Source of the DNA: Nitrospira sp.
Lineage (GTDB): Bacteria; Nitrospirota; Thermodesulfovibrionia; Thermodesulfovibrionales; Dissulfurispiraceae
Direction of reading: 5' to 3'
NCBI GenBank assembly: GCA_002634385.1
Contig: NSJL01000019.1
Location: 1-64,000 of the forward strand
DNA length: 64,000 nt
Within the stretch, counting starts at the first letter, position 1, and each line of letters begins with the position of its first letter. The notes below the pieces were generated by a model. It had not been told where the DNA came from and searched no databases. It was given only the letters and a program-made list of their open reading frames with translations. Positions 26,060 to 35,017 of the stretch are shown here, piece after piece. A program made the translations under genes and the position numbers.

Positions 26060-27430
26060 GTGGCAAAAGAGATCGCGATAAGCTTCGAGAACGATTCGGT
26101 AAAAGTAGTCCGTGCATCCCTGGCCAAGGGGAAGGTAGTCGTCAGGGATACCCGTGTTCTGCAGGACGGGGAGCTCGACGATTTCCTGAAAGCGGAGAAC
26201 ACGCACGACTTCACTGTCGTCTGCACTTTCAAGAACTTCTATCAGAATATCATGTTTGTTCCGCCTGCAAAGGGAAAACTCCTCGACGGTGTTGTCGAGG
26301 CCCAGATCAGGAAAGCCTCCCCCGACTTGAAAGAGTTCTCTTTCCTCTATTCCGTCCTCGGCGAGACGCAGCAGGAGGGAAGAAAGGGGCTCAGCGTCTT
26401 TGTCTATGCAGTCTCCGACGAGGAGCTCCGGAAAATCATCGTCCGGTTCGATGCGCACGGCAAGACCATCAAGTATCTCTTTCCCGATATCCTCTCCCTG
26501 AGCACTGTTGTGCCCGCCGGAGAAGGTCTCTCGGACGAGCCCCTTTTATGCGTGTCCGGAGCGGGGGAGAACAAGATGCTCTTCCTGGTGAAGCAGGGAA
26601 AGCTCCTCTTTGCCCGGGATGTGCAATCTCTCGACAGCGGCATCACCGATTTCGATGTCCAGAATATCAATATGACGATCAACTACTGCCGCCAGTCCCT
26701 GCGGCTGATGCCCGCGCGCGTGATCCTGATGGGCGAGGTGGCGCATGCCTACGAAGCGAATATGAGTCTCCTCTGTCCTGTTGCCGGGCTGTCGCATCCT
26801 CCGGGCATCGTGGCCTCCGACGAGGTGATCGATACCTTCCTCAGACCCCTCTCGGCCCTGCTCTCCGCGAAGACGATAGAATGGGGCAATCTTCTGCCCG
26901 GGCATTACCGCCGGTTCCTTCTGCACAAGAAAGCCTTTTTGTACGGTGCCCTCCTGTTCCTGTTCCTCTCCCTTGCCGGCGGCCTGCACCTCAAGGCGAA
27001 GATGACGGACATCTCCGCTTTGAAGGGGGAGATCTCCGGGATAAGGGCGGAGATACGGCAAAGGGAGACCGTCCGTTCGCAGTACGACGAGGAGAGGAGT
27101 GAATGGGAAAGGCTTCTCCCCCTCGCAAGATCCCTCGAGAGTGCATACGCTGCGGCCGATATGCAGAAGGCGCTGGTGGCTCTCTCGGCCCTGGGCGGTC
27201 CCTCCCTGAAACGGGTGCATATCCGCGCCCTCGAGCTCTCCTCCGAAGCCGGCTCCGTCCGGATGCAGATCAGGGGCGACATTGCCGGGGAGGGGTATGT
27301 AGAGACGCAGCAGATGTACCAGCAGACGGTGGAGGAAATAAGGAAAATGAAGGGGTCTGAAGTGACGGCGAGTACCCTGGATCTGAAAGGCAAGGGCTTT
27401 CAGATCCAGGTGAGATACAGCGGGAAGTGA
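26060..27430 (+). CDS. PilM/MshI-like pilus assembly protein
   Basis: The 456-residue protein combines a PilM-type actin-like cytoplasmic domain (about 1-290) with one membrane helix (about 295-318) and a periplasmic coiled-coil region like PilN. GspL and MshI have the same architecture. It would link the cytoplasmic ATPase to the inner-membrane platform of a type IV/MSHA pilus. Start GTG 26060. First gene of a long co-directional pilus operon. Confidence 0.75.
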   Translation: MAKEIAISFENDSVKVVRASLAKGKVVVRDTRVLQDGELDDFLKAENTHDFTVVCTFKNFYQNIMFVPPAKGKLLDGVVEAQIRKASPDLKEFSFLYSVLGETQQEGRKGLSVFVYAVSDEELRKIIVRFDAHGKTIKYLFPDILSLSTVVPAGEGLSDEPLLCVSGAGENKMLFLVKQGKLLFARDVQSLDSGITDFDVQNINMTINYCRQSLRLMPARVILMGEVAHAYEANMSLLCPVAGLSHPPGIVASDEVIDTFLRPLSALLSAKTIEWGNLLPGHYRRFLLHKKAFLYGALLFLFLSLAGGLHLKAKMTDISALKGEISGIRAEIRQRETVRSQYDEERSEWERLLPLARSLESAYAAADMQKALVALSALGGPSLKRVHIRALELSSEAGSVRMQIRGDIAGEGYVETQQMYQQTVEEIRKMKGSEVTASTLDLKGKGFQIQVRYSGK

Positions 27431-27437
27431 CGGAACC

Positions 27438-27974
27438 ATGGACAGCAGGCTGAAAAGGGTGTTTGCCTTATACTGTGCCTCCGCAGTCGCTTTCGCAGTG
27501 GTGCTTGCGGGGGGCATTGCCGCGAAAAAGAACGGGGATTCCCTCTCCGCCACCCTTTCCGTGCTTCGCCAGGCCAAAGGGAATCTCGTCAGGACGAGTG
27601 AGGCGGTGCAGGAGATGCGCGGGGCTATTGCGGAAATAAAAAGTTTTGTTCCCCCGGAGTTCGACCCTTTGAAAGCGGAGGCCCTTATCCTGACGGGTAT
27701 CGATGCGCTGAAATCGAAGATACGGGATGCCGAGATTTCCATCGCCTCCTTCGAAACCGGAGGGGAGGAGGTCCTCCTGCCGGTCACCATACGGGCGGCG
27801 ATGAGGGACTACCCTTCTCTCGTCAATACGGTAGGATACCTCCAGTCGCTCCGCTTTCCTTTCTTCTCCATTGCCACTCTCTCCCTGTCGCAGGTGACGG
27901 ACAAAGAGAAGACGGCGGTCATCTATGAAATAAAAGGGGTCATGAGGACCCCGAAAGTGAAGGAGTCCCGGTGA
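27438..27974 (+). CDS. PilO/MshJ-like inner-membrane pilus protein
   Basis: The 178-residue protein has one N-terminal membrane helix (about 10-28), a coiled coil (about 35-70) and a ferredoxin-like C-terminal domain typical of PilO/GspM. It starts 7 bp after the MshI-like gene and its end overlaps the next by 4 bp (ATGA). Identification rests on architecture and gene order more than on sequence motifs. Confidence 0.7.
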   Translation: MDSRLKRVFALYCASAVAFAVVLAGGIAAKKNGDSLSATLSVLRQAKGNLVRTSEAVQEMRGAIAEIKSFVPPEFDPLKAEALILTGIDALKSKIRDAEISIASFETGGEEVLLPVTIRAAMRDYPSLVNTVGYLQSLRFPFFSIATLSLSQVTDKEKTAVIYEIKGVMRTPKVKESR

Positions 27975-28453
27975 GAGCGCCCCGACCCAACGCATTGTCT
28001 GAAAGGAGCATGCTCCTCTTTCTCTCTCTCCCCGTTTGTGTGGTGGTTGTCGTGAGTATCGTCTTCTCTTCCCTGAAGATGAAGCCGTCCCTCTCTCCCG
28101 CGGAAAAGAGCCTCTCCGCCTTTTCGCCCGATGCTGTAAAGGCCGTTCCTGTCAGGCAGCCTCTTACGGTCTCCTCTCTCGACAGTCCTCTCTCGATTCC
28201 CAGGACCGCTGCCGCCTCCCTCAAGAAGGAATTCCCCTCCACCCCCCTGGCGCAGCTTGCGCCGCAGCAGAGCCTGCAGGAAAGGATCGATGTCTCCCTG
28301 GTCCTTGTGAACGGCCTCCGGAGGATGGCAATAATCAATGGTATTGTGGTGAAGGAAGGTGATATGATACATGCCGGAAAAGTGGAAAGGATCGGGAGGG
28401 ACGGGATCATGATAAAGAGCGGGAAGGAATCGAGATGGATAAAGGTGGAATGA
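27971..28453 (+). CDS. PilP/MshK/GspC-type periplasmic protein
   Basis: The 160-residue protein has one N-terminal membrane helix (about 13-33), a low-complexity linker and a C-terminal beta domain (VLVNGLRRMAIINGIVVKEGDMI, GIMIKSGKESRWIKVE). This is the homology-region fold of GspC/PilP/MshK that contacts the secretin. It lies between the PilO-like gene and the secretin, exactly where MshK is expected. Confidence 0.75.
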   Translation: MRAPRPNALSERSMLLFLSLPVCVVVVVSIVFSSLKMKPSLSPAEKSLSAFSPDAVKAVPVRQPLTVSSLDSPLSIPRTAAASLKKEFPSTPLAQLAPQQSLQERIDVSLVLVNGLRRMAIINGIVVKEGDMIHAGKVERIGRDGIMIKSGKESRWIKVE

Positions 28454-30129
28454 GGGTACGAACGGACAGAGGGAGGGCGGGCGCATCCCGCAGTGCCGCT
28501 GTGTACGGCACCGTGCGGCCCCGGCTCCAACGCGCGCTTTTGACCGCCTGCTGCTCGCTGCTGGCCGTTCACGGCATCCTCTCCCTCTCCGGGTGCGCTT
28601 CGACAGAGATCAAGAGGGAGGTGCAGATCCCGAAGGAGAGCCGGGAGGCCAAGGTGCAGAAGCCTGTTCCGCAGGAGCCGCCTACCCCCGATTTCGTCCC
28701 GGTGACCGAGGAGATCTCCCCGCTGCGGACGAGGATAGTGGATATCGTGGCGAGGAACACCTCCCTCCGTGACGTGCTCCATGTGATTGCGGAGGCCACC
28801 GGGCTCAATCTGATCATGGAAAAGGAAGTGAACCCCGAGATACCGCTAACCATGACCCTGCGGAACGTGAGCGCGGAGGACGCCTTTGCAAGCATCTTCT
28901 CCTCCGTCGATTACTTCTACATCATAAAGAACAATATGCTCATCGTAAAGGCGGTGGACACCCGGATCTTCGAGCTGGGCCATCCCGCTCTCATGCAATC
29001 CTATACCATCGATATGGGCGGCGATATCCTGGGCGGGGCCACCACTACAGGCGGCACCGGCGGAGGCGGGAGCTCCGCCATCAAGGGGAACGTTTCCCAG
29101 AAAACGGAAAGCGATAGGACCGCCTTCGATTTCTGGAAATCCATCGACGAGTCCCTGAAGAGCATTCTCGGGACGGGCGCCGCGCAGCCCCAGGCCGCCG
29201 CGCCGTCCGGCCCGCAGCCTGCCCGGTCCACTGCTGCAGGAAGCCCTGTCCAGGGCAACTTTACCATAAACCGCATGACGGGAACCATCGTGGTGACCGC
29301 ACCCCTGCGGGACCTCGAAAGGGTAGAGCGCTACCTGAATACGGTGCGGAAAGTGATCAGCAGACAGGTGCTGGTGGAGGCGAAGGTCATCGAGGTGCAG
29401 CTTACCGATAATTTCCAGTTGGGAGTCGACTGGAGCTTCCTCTCTACGTGGGACAAGGGGAGCGCCAGTCTCTCCACGCAGAATTTTTCCTCTGTTGTTC
29501 CTGCCGGGAGTCCCGCCCTGGCCGCCCAGATTGCGAACAGGTTCAATATCGGCTCGACGACCCTCGATATCTCGGCCATGATTAACGCTTTGCAGACCCA
29601 GGGAGAGGTCAGGACCCTCTCGAACCCCCGGGTGCATATCATGAACGGTCAGCCCGCCATCCTCAGTGTGGGGAGGAACAAAAGCTTCATCTCGAAGGTG
29701 ACCTCGACGACCAGCACCGGGACCACTCCCATCACCACGTTTTCCGTCGATACCAGCAGCGTGTTGTCGGGAATGGTGATCGGCATCGTCCCCTACATAA
29801 GCGAGACCGGGGAGATCTCCCTGACCATCACCCCCATTATCTCGAACCTCATCGAGCTCGAGAGCAAGAATATCGGGGAGGAGGGCAACCAGACCCAGAT
29901 ATCGCTGCCCACCGTGGACCTCAGGGAGATGAGTACGACGGTGAAGGTGCGGGACGGCCAGATGGTGGTTATCGGGGGCCTGATACAGAAGACGGAGAAC
30001 CTCCAGGACAACAAGGTGCCGGGGGCGGGTAATCTTCCGGTGTTCGGCAACCTCTTCAAGAGCAGGAACAAGCAGGAGAGCAGATCGGAGCTGGTAGTAA
30101 TATTGCAGCCTTTCATCATAGCGAAATGA
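28435..30129 (+). CDS. mshL: Outer-membrane secretin (MshL/PilQ family), lipoprotein
   Basis: The 564-residue protein has a lipobox (ILSLSGC) near residue 54, a secretin N-domain (SLRDVLHVIAEATGLNLIMEKEV), a Gly/Ala/Pro-rich linker, and the C-terminal secretin domain (VLVEAKVIEVQLTDNFQLGVDW, VRTLSNPRVHIMNGQPAILSVG, VRDGQMVVIGGLIQ). It forms the outer-membrane pore for the pilus. The start overlaps the previous gene; ATG 28450 is an alternative. The single short N-domain fits MshL better than PilQ. Confidence 0.9.
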   Translation: MDKGGMRVRTDRGRAGASRSAAVYGTVRPRLQRALLTACCSLLAVHGILSLSGCASTEIKREVQIPKESREAKVQKPVPQEPPTPDFVPVTEEISPLRTRIVDIVARNTSLRDVLHVIAEATGLNLIMEKEVNPEIPLTMTLRNVSAEDAFASIFSSVDYFYIIKNNMLIVKAVDTRIFELGHPALMQSYTIDMGGDILGGATTTGGTGGGGSSAIKGNVSQKTESDRTAFDFWKSIDESLKSILGTGAAQPQAAAPSGPQPARSTAAGSPVQGNFTINRMTGTIVVTAPLRDLERVERYLNTVRKVISRQVLVEAKVIEVQLTDNFQLGVDWSFLSTWDKGSASLSTQNFSSVVPAGSPALAAQIANRFNIGSTTLDISAMINALQTQGEVRTLSNPRVHIMNGQPAILSVGRNKSFISKVTSTTSTGTTPITTFSVDTSSVLSGMVIGIVPYISETGEISLTITPIISNLIELESKNIGEEGNQTQISLPTVDLREMSTTVKVRDGQMVVIGGLIQKTENLQDNKVPGAGNLPVFGNLFKSRNKQESRSELVVILQPFIIAK

Positions 30130-30232
30130 CGGCATTCACCGCAGAGGACGCAGAAAACGCGTTCTCCGCGGTGAAACTCTTTTGCGGTGAAAGTAGTTGC
30201 GGTGAAGGCAGTCGTGCCGGAGATAAGAAAAA

Positions 30233-31879
30233 ATGGCGACGATACGAATCGGTGACTTATTAAAAGCAAAGGGGCTCATCAACGACAGGCAGCTCCGCAT
30301 CGCCCTCACCCATCAGAGGATCACCGGGGATCTTCTCGGTGATGCCTTCATAAAGCTGGGGTTCGTCTCCGCGAAGGAGATGGCCCAGATCCTGGCGGAA
30401 CAGTCGGGCATCGAATACATCGATCTCGGCGAGTTTCCCATTTCCGATGAAGCGCTGCGGACCGTGTCCAAGGATATCGCGGAGAAAACGGGGTTCATCC
30501 CCCTGGCCGTGGAGAACGGAAGGCTGACCATCGGCGTCACCAACCCGAGCAATATCCTTGCGGTGGATACCGCTACGCGGCTGACGAAGCAACAGCCCCA
30601 TGTCTTCATGGTCGATACCTCCAACTTCAACGATACTATGGAGAGGTCGTACTTTTTTCTCGAAAACCCCATCCAGAAGAGGATCGATACGGTGATCAGC
30701 GAGATCAGGGAGACGGCCTTCGCCAGCGGGAGCAACGTGACCCTCCTGACCGATCTCCTGATGATGGACGGGATCCGGAAGAACGCCACGGATATCCATA
30801 TCACCCCCACGCTTGATATCGTGCATGTCTTCTATCGGATCGACGGCGTCCTGCAGTACGGGCACGGGCTTCCGAAGGCGGCCCATAACGGCGTGGCTTC
30901 ACGTCTGAAGATCCTCTCCCAGCTCGATATCGCGGAGCAGCGGCTGCCCCAGGACGGCTCCTTTACCTTCACCTTCCTGAGCAAGAAGTACGATGTGCGT
31001 ATTTCCACCGTTCCGAGCATCTACGGGGAGAATATCGTGATGAGAGTGCTTGCGGGGACCGGGGATCTCCCTCGGATCGAGAGGCTGGGATTCGACCCGG
31101 AGAATACGAAGAAGATAAAGAACCTCTTCCAGAAACCCTACGGCATCATTTTGATCACGGGGCCCACCGGAAGCGGTAAGACGACCACCCTCTACGCTGC
31201 GCTGCGCGAAGTGGACCTCCTCGAGCGGAACGTCATTACCGTAGAGGACCCGGTGGAGTACAAGGTCAACTTCATCAAGCAGACCCAGGTGAATGAAAAG
31301 GCGGGGTACGATTTCGCCCTGGCGAGCAGGAACTTCATGCGGCAGGACCCCGATGTGATGCTCCTGGGAGAGATCAGGGACGAGGAGACGGCGAAGATAG
31401 CGGTGCGCGCCTCCATCACCGGGCACCTCGTCATCTCCACACTGCATACCAACGATGCGGTAACCGCCATCCCGCGGTTGATGGACCTCAATGTGGACAG
31501 GTTCCTTATGTCGTCGTCCCTCCTTGCCGTCATGGCGCAGAGACTGGTGCGGAGGATATGCTTCTATTGCAAAAAGGAGTATGTTCTGGAGGAGGCGGAG
31601 GCCGCCATATTCAGGAGCTACGGGTTCGAGCTCCCGAAGGCTTTCAGGGGAGCGGGCTGCCCCCGCTGCAACGGCACCGGCTACTCCGGCAGGACGGTCA
31701 TCGGGGAGATCATGATTGTCGACGACGAGATCAGGGAGTTGATCTATGCCGCCGCATCCATCAACGCCATCAAGGAAACCGCCATACGGAAGGGAATGCG
31801 TCCCTTGAAGGAAGATGCGGTAAGAAAGGCTGCAGAGGGCGTCACGACGATGGAAGAAGTGCTGCGGGTGGCAGGATAG
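30233..31879 (+). CDS. mshE: Pilus extension ATPase (MshE/PilB/GspE family)
   Basis: The 548-residue protein has an N-terminal MshEN domain (about 1-150, a c-di-GMP-binding fold in MshE) and the secretion ATPase core: GPTGSGKTTT Walker A, EDPVEY, Walker B MLLGEIRDEETAKIA and the His box TGHLVISTLHTNDA. A C4 zinc motif follows (CFYCKKEY, CPRCNGTGYSGR). It powers pilus extension. The RLGDLLKAKG-type repeats that bind c-di-GMP appear in variant form (IRIGDLLKAKGLI, LTHQRITGDLLGDAFIKLGF), so c-di-GMP control is plausible. Confidence 0.93.
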   Translation: MATIRIGDLLKAKGLINDRQLRIALTHQRITGDLLGDAFIKLGFVSAKEMAQILAEQSGIEYIDLGEFPISDEALRTVSKDIAEKTGFIPLAVENGRLTIGVTNPSNILAVDTATRLTKQQPHVFMVDTSNFNDTMERSYFFLENPIQKRIDTVISEIRETAFASGSNVTLLTDLLMMDGIRKNATDIHITPTLDIVHVFYRIDGVLQYGHGLPKAAHNGVASRLKILSQLDIAEQRLPQDGSFTFTFLSKKYDVRISTVPSIYGENIVMRVLAGTGDLPRIERLGFDPENTKKIKNLFQKPYGIILITGPTGSGKTTTLYAALREVDLLERNVITVEDPVEYKVNFIKQTQVNEKAGYDFALASRNFMRQDPDVMLLGEIRDEETAKIAVRASITGHLVISTLHTNDAVTAIPRLMDLNVDRFLMSSSLLAVMAQRLVRRICFYCKKEYVLEEAEAAIFRSYGFELPKAFRGAGCPRCNGTGYSGRTVIGEIMIVDDEIRELIYAAASINAIKETAIRKGMRPLKEDAVRKAAEGVTTMEEVLRVAG

Positions 31880-31885
31880 GAGTAA

Positions 31886-33106
31886 ATGAGCTATTTTGCC
31901 TACAAGGCCGTAGACCCTGAAGGGGTGCAGATCAGGGGAGTCGAGGAGGGTGAGGACGTGGATGCCGTCTACGAGAGTCTTGCCGCGCGGGGCCTCTATA
32001 TCCTCTCCGTCAAAAGGGCGAGCAGGATCCTTGTCGATCTGGGGAGGAGTCTCAAGGCGAGGCGTGTAAAGAGACCCGATATCATCGAGTTCGCCAATAA
32101 CCTGGCGGTGATGCTGAAGGCCGGACTGCCCCTCCTCACCGCCCTGGGGGATATCGCGGATACAACGGGCAATAAATACCTGAAGAGCGCCCTCTTCGGG
32201 ACGAAGCGCATGGTGGAAATGGGGATGAGCTTCTCCGAGGCGGTCTATCTCCACCGGGAGATCTTCCCCGATATCTTTACCCGGCTGGTGAAGGTGGGGG
32301 AGGAGACGGGCCAGCTGGGGAGGAGCCTTTCCGATGTCGCCGAACATCTCCAGAAGATGGAGGACCTTGCCCAGGCCATCAAAAGGGCACTTATGTATCC
32401 CGTTTTCGCCATTGTCACCACCATGGGGGCGATGCTGTTCTGGCTCGCCTATGTCCTGCCCAAGATCATGAACACTATGAAGGAAATGGGAGTGAAGCTT
32501 CCCCTTATCACCCGGATGCTGCTGAAAGTGAGCGCCTTTACCCAGTCCTACTGGTATCTAATCCCCCTCTTCCCGGTGGCGGCTCTCGTCATAGTAAAGC
32601 TGGTACAGCGCAACCAGGGTGCGTGCTATTACATCGACATGATAAAAATAAAGATGCCCATCGTGAAACTGGTCGTGTACAACAAGCTCCTTGCCCTCTT
32701 TTCGGAACAGCTGCGTATATTGATCGTGGCGGGGCTCACCATCGACCGCTGCCTCGAGATCGTCGGCGACGTCATCGGAAACGAGGTCTTCAAAAGGGCC
32801 ATTGCGGGGGTGCACGTGAGCATATCGGCGGGGAACAGGATCGGCGAGTCCCTCAAGGAGCACCCTGTCTTCCCTCCCCTGCTGGTGCGCATGGTGGATA
32901 CGGGGGAGGCCAGCGGAAACCTGGATGAGCAGTTTGCGTTCCTTTCGGGACATTATCTGAAGAAGCTCGACGACATATCGGAAAAAATGGGCAAGATGGT
33001 CGAGCCCATCGTCATGGCGGTGGTGGGCGCCCTGTTTGCCCTGATCATGATCGGGCTCATGCTCCCCCTCTATGACCTCATTTCAACGGTGGGGAGGGCC
33101 CAATAG
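31886..33106 (+). CDS. mshG: Inner-membrane platform protein (MshG/PilC/GspF family)
   Basis: The 406-residue protein has two GspF domains (FANNLAVMLKAGLPLLTALGDIA; FSEQLRILIVAGLTIDRCLEIVGD) and three membrane helices. It begins YFAYKAVDPEGVQIRG, the family N-terminus. It starts 7 bp after the ATPase and ends two bases before the next ATG. It forms the platform on which the ATPase turns. Confidence 0.93.
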   Translation: MSYFAYKAVDPEGVQIRGVEEGEDVDAVYESLAARGLYILSVKRASRILVDLGRSLKARRVKRPDIIEFANNLAVMLKAGLPLLTALGDIADTTGNKYLKSALFGTKRMVEMGMSFSEAVYLHREIFPDIFTRLVKVGEETGQLGRSLSDVAEHLQKMEDLAQAIKRALMYPVFAIVTTMGAMLFWLAYVLPKIMNTMKEMGVKLPLITRMLLKVSAFTQSYWYLIPLFPVAALVIVKLVQRNQGACYYIDMIKIKMPIVKLVVYNKLLALFSEQLRILIVAGLTIDRCLEIVGDVIGNEVFKRAIAGVHVSISAGNRIGESLKEHPVFPPLLVRMVDTGEASGNLDEQFAFLSGHYLKKLDDISEKMGKMVEPIVMAVVGALFALIMIGLMLPLYDLISTVGRAQ

Positions 33107-33107
33107 A

Positions 33108-34496
33108 ATGGACTACCTTGAATTTTTTGCCTTGAACGAAGACCCGTTCCGGCTCACCCCCGATCCTTTCTATTTCTACCCGTCGGAGGAGCACAACCGG
33201 ATCCTCAGCTCCCTCACCTATGCGGTGGAGCAGAAGGAGGGCTTTTTCCTTGCCACCGGCGAGCCGGGCACGGGCAAGACGACACTCCTCAACCGGTTCC
33301 TCTCCACGGAGGGGCTGAAGGAGCGTGCGGGCATCGCCCTGGTGCTCACTCCCACCCTCTCCCCCGAGGAGTTTCTCCTCACCATCCTCGAGGACCTGAA
33401 TGTGGAGGTGAGAGACAAAAACAAGAACGCGATCCTCAAGACGTTCCGCGATTTCCTTATCGGGAGCTCCCAGCAGGGCAGGAGGATCATCATCATCGTG
33501 GACGAGGCGCAGAACCTCCCCACCGAAACCCTCGAAGAGCTGCGGCTCCTGTCGAATCTCGAAACGGAAAAGGAGAAGCTCCTCCAGATCGTCCTCATCG
33601 GCCAGGCCGAACTGAAGAAAAGACTGCTTTCGGATTCCCTGAAACAGCTGAACCAGCGGATCACCATGCGCGCGGAATTCAGGCCGCTGAGCCAGTCCGA
33701 AACCTCCGAGTACCTCAACTTCCGGCTGATCAAGGCGGGCAAGGGCACCGCCGCTTTCGACGAGAAGGCGAAGCGCCATATCTACACGCTGTCCCGGGGC
33801 ATTCCGCGCCTGATCAACCTCCTCGCCTCCCGTTCCATGATGGCCGCGTACCTTGATGCGAGCAGGAGTATCCGGAAACGCCATGTGGAGTACGCGGCGC
33901 GGCATGTGGCGGACAGCGCCGCTCCGGGAGGAGGAGGTCTCCGCCGGCTGCGCCTCCGTGTGGCGACACCCCTCCTGTTCCTCACCCTTGCCGCGCTCTC
34001 CGCGGCGGTCGCTTATCACTCCATGCGTTCCCCGGAGCCGGCAAAGAACGCTGCGCCGCCCCTTCAGGCCCCTCCGGCCGCTGCGCCCGTCATCGTCCTT
34101 CAGGAGGGTGCTCCGCAGCCCGAAGCTGCTGCTGCGCCATCCCCCGCCGCTCCTTCCCTTTCACCTCCTGACGCTTCTTCCGGCACCGGTGGAACCCGGG
34201 ATGAGAAGAGCGCGGCGGACAGGGAGAGCGTTCCTTCCTACTCCCCGGATGCTTCGCAGGCATCCCCGGCGCAGGCCTCAAAAGAGAAGCGCGGGAAGAT
34301 CATCACGGTCCGCGTAAATTCCGCGACCCTGCGGGAGTCCCCCTCCCTTGACGCACGACCGGTCACCTGGGTTTCCCGTGGAGCGGAGCTCGAAGTGAAG
34401 GAAGAGACAGTGGTGGACGGAAAGAGGTGGTACAGGATAACAACGTCATCGGGAAAGGATTGCTGGATCGTGGAGAATGTGGTAAAGGCAGAATAG
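33108..34496 (+). CDS. mshM: ExeA/MshM-type AAA ATPase with periplasmic SH3 tail
   Basis: The 462-residue protein has an AAA domain (EPGTGKTTLLNRFLS Walker A, RIIIIVDEAQNLPTETLEELRLLSNLET Walker B), then one membrane helix (about 288-310), a Pro/Ala-rich linker of about 90 residues and a bacterial SH3 domain (TVRVNSATLRESPS, WVSRGAELEV, CWIVENVV). The SH3 domain would lie in the periplasm and bind peptidoglycan, helping the secretin cross the wall as ExeA does. ATG 33108 chosen. Its TAG stop is part of a repeat. Confidence 0.88.
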   Translation: MDYLEFFALNEDPFRLTPDPFYFYPSEEHNRILSSLTYAVEQKEGFFLATGEPGTGKTTLLNRFLSTEGLKERAGIALVLTPTLSPEEFLLTILEDLNVEVRDKNKNAILKTFRDFLIGSSQQGRRIIIIVDEAQNLPTETLEELRLLSNLETEKEKLLQIVLIGQAELKKRLLSDSLKQLNQRITMRAEFRPLSQSETSEYLNFRLIKAGKGTAAFDEKAKRHIYTLSRGIPRLINLLASRSMMAAYLDASRSIRKRHVEYAARHVADSAAPGGGGLRRLRLRVATPLLFLTLAALSAAVAYHSMRSPEPAKNAAPPLQAPPAAAPVIVLQEGAPQPEAAAAPSPAAPSLSPPDASSGTGGTRDEKSAADRESVPSYSPDASQASPAQASKEKRGKIITVRVNSATLRESPSLDARPVTWVSRGAELEVKEETVVDGKRWYRITTSSGKDCWIVENVVKAE

Positions 34497-34730
34497 GGTG
34501 TATCCGCAAACTGTCTTCTGCTGCGACCGGCTGCAGAGTCCCCGGGCATCGTTCTCCCGGGCACATCGTCCTCAATGTAGCTTCTGCTACGCCTCCGGGC
34601 GTTTTCGCTGCCCCAAAGAATCTTCGATTCTTCGGGGACCCCTGTTCTTTTTCCGGGGTCTTTGGGACGCCTTGCCCAGATACTCTTCACTCGGTCTCGC
34701 TACGAACCCAGTGTGCAGACACACCCTTAG
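34494..34730. repeat. MITE-like structured repeat, copy B
   Basis: The left end TAGGGTG begins at the stop codon of the MshM-like gene; the right end GTGTGCAGACACACCC is near 34711-34726. Core hairpin CCCCAAAGAATC (34611-34622) / GATTCTTCGGGG (34626-34637), followed by ACCCC. An extra ~55 bp precedes the hairpin compared with copies A and C. Confidence 0.7.
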
Positions 34731-34952
34731 TCACACGAGATACGCACTTTTACGAGCACGTGAGGATATGCAAGGAGTTAGAGTATCCGTCATTGCACCC
34801 CAAGGAAGTCTTCGACTTCTTGGGGATCCCGTCATTCCGGCAGTGTGTTGAGCCGGAATCCAGTGTCTTCAAAGACCTCTGGACCCCGGTTTTCACCGGG
34901 GTGACGAATGGTGCGTATCTCGTGTTAGTCAGTTGCAAACACACCCTGCCGC
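34731..34952. repeat. Related structured repeat with CCCCGG hairpin
   Basis: This continues copy B. It contains a variant core hairpin CCCCAAGGAAGTC (34798-34810) / GACTTCTTGGGG (34814-34825) and a CCCCGGTTTTCACCGGGG hairpin near 34877 that also appears in the long repeats at 1 and 46005. It ends with CAAACACACCCT. No gene is supported in 34497-35017. Confidence 0.6.
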
Positions 34953-35017
34953 TTTGTTATTGCGAAGGGTTGTACAAGCAATCTTTTCTCTCTTTATCTC
35001 TACCTTTACCTGTTTTT

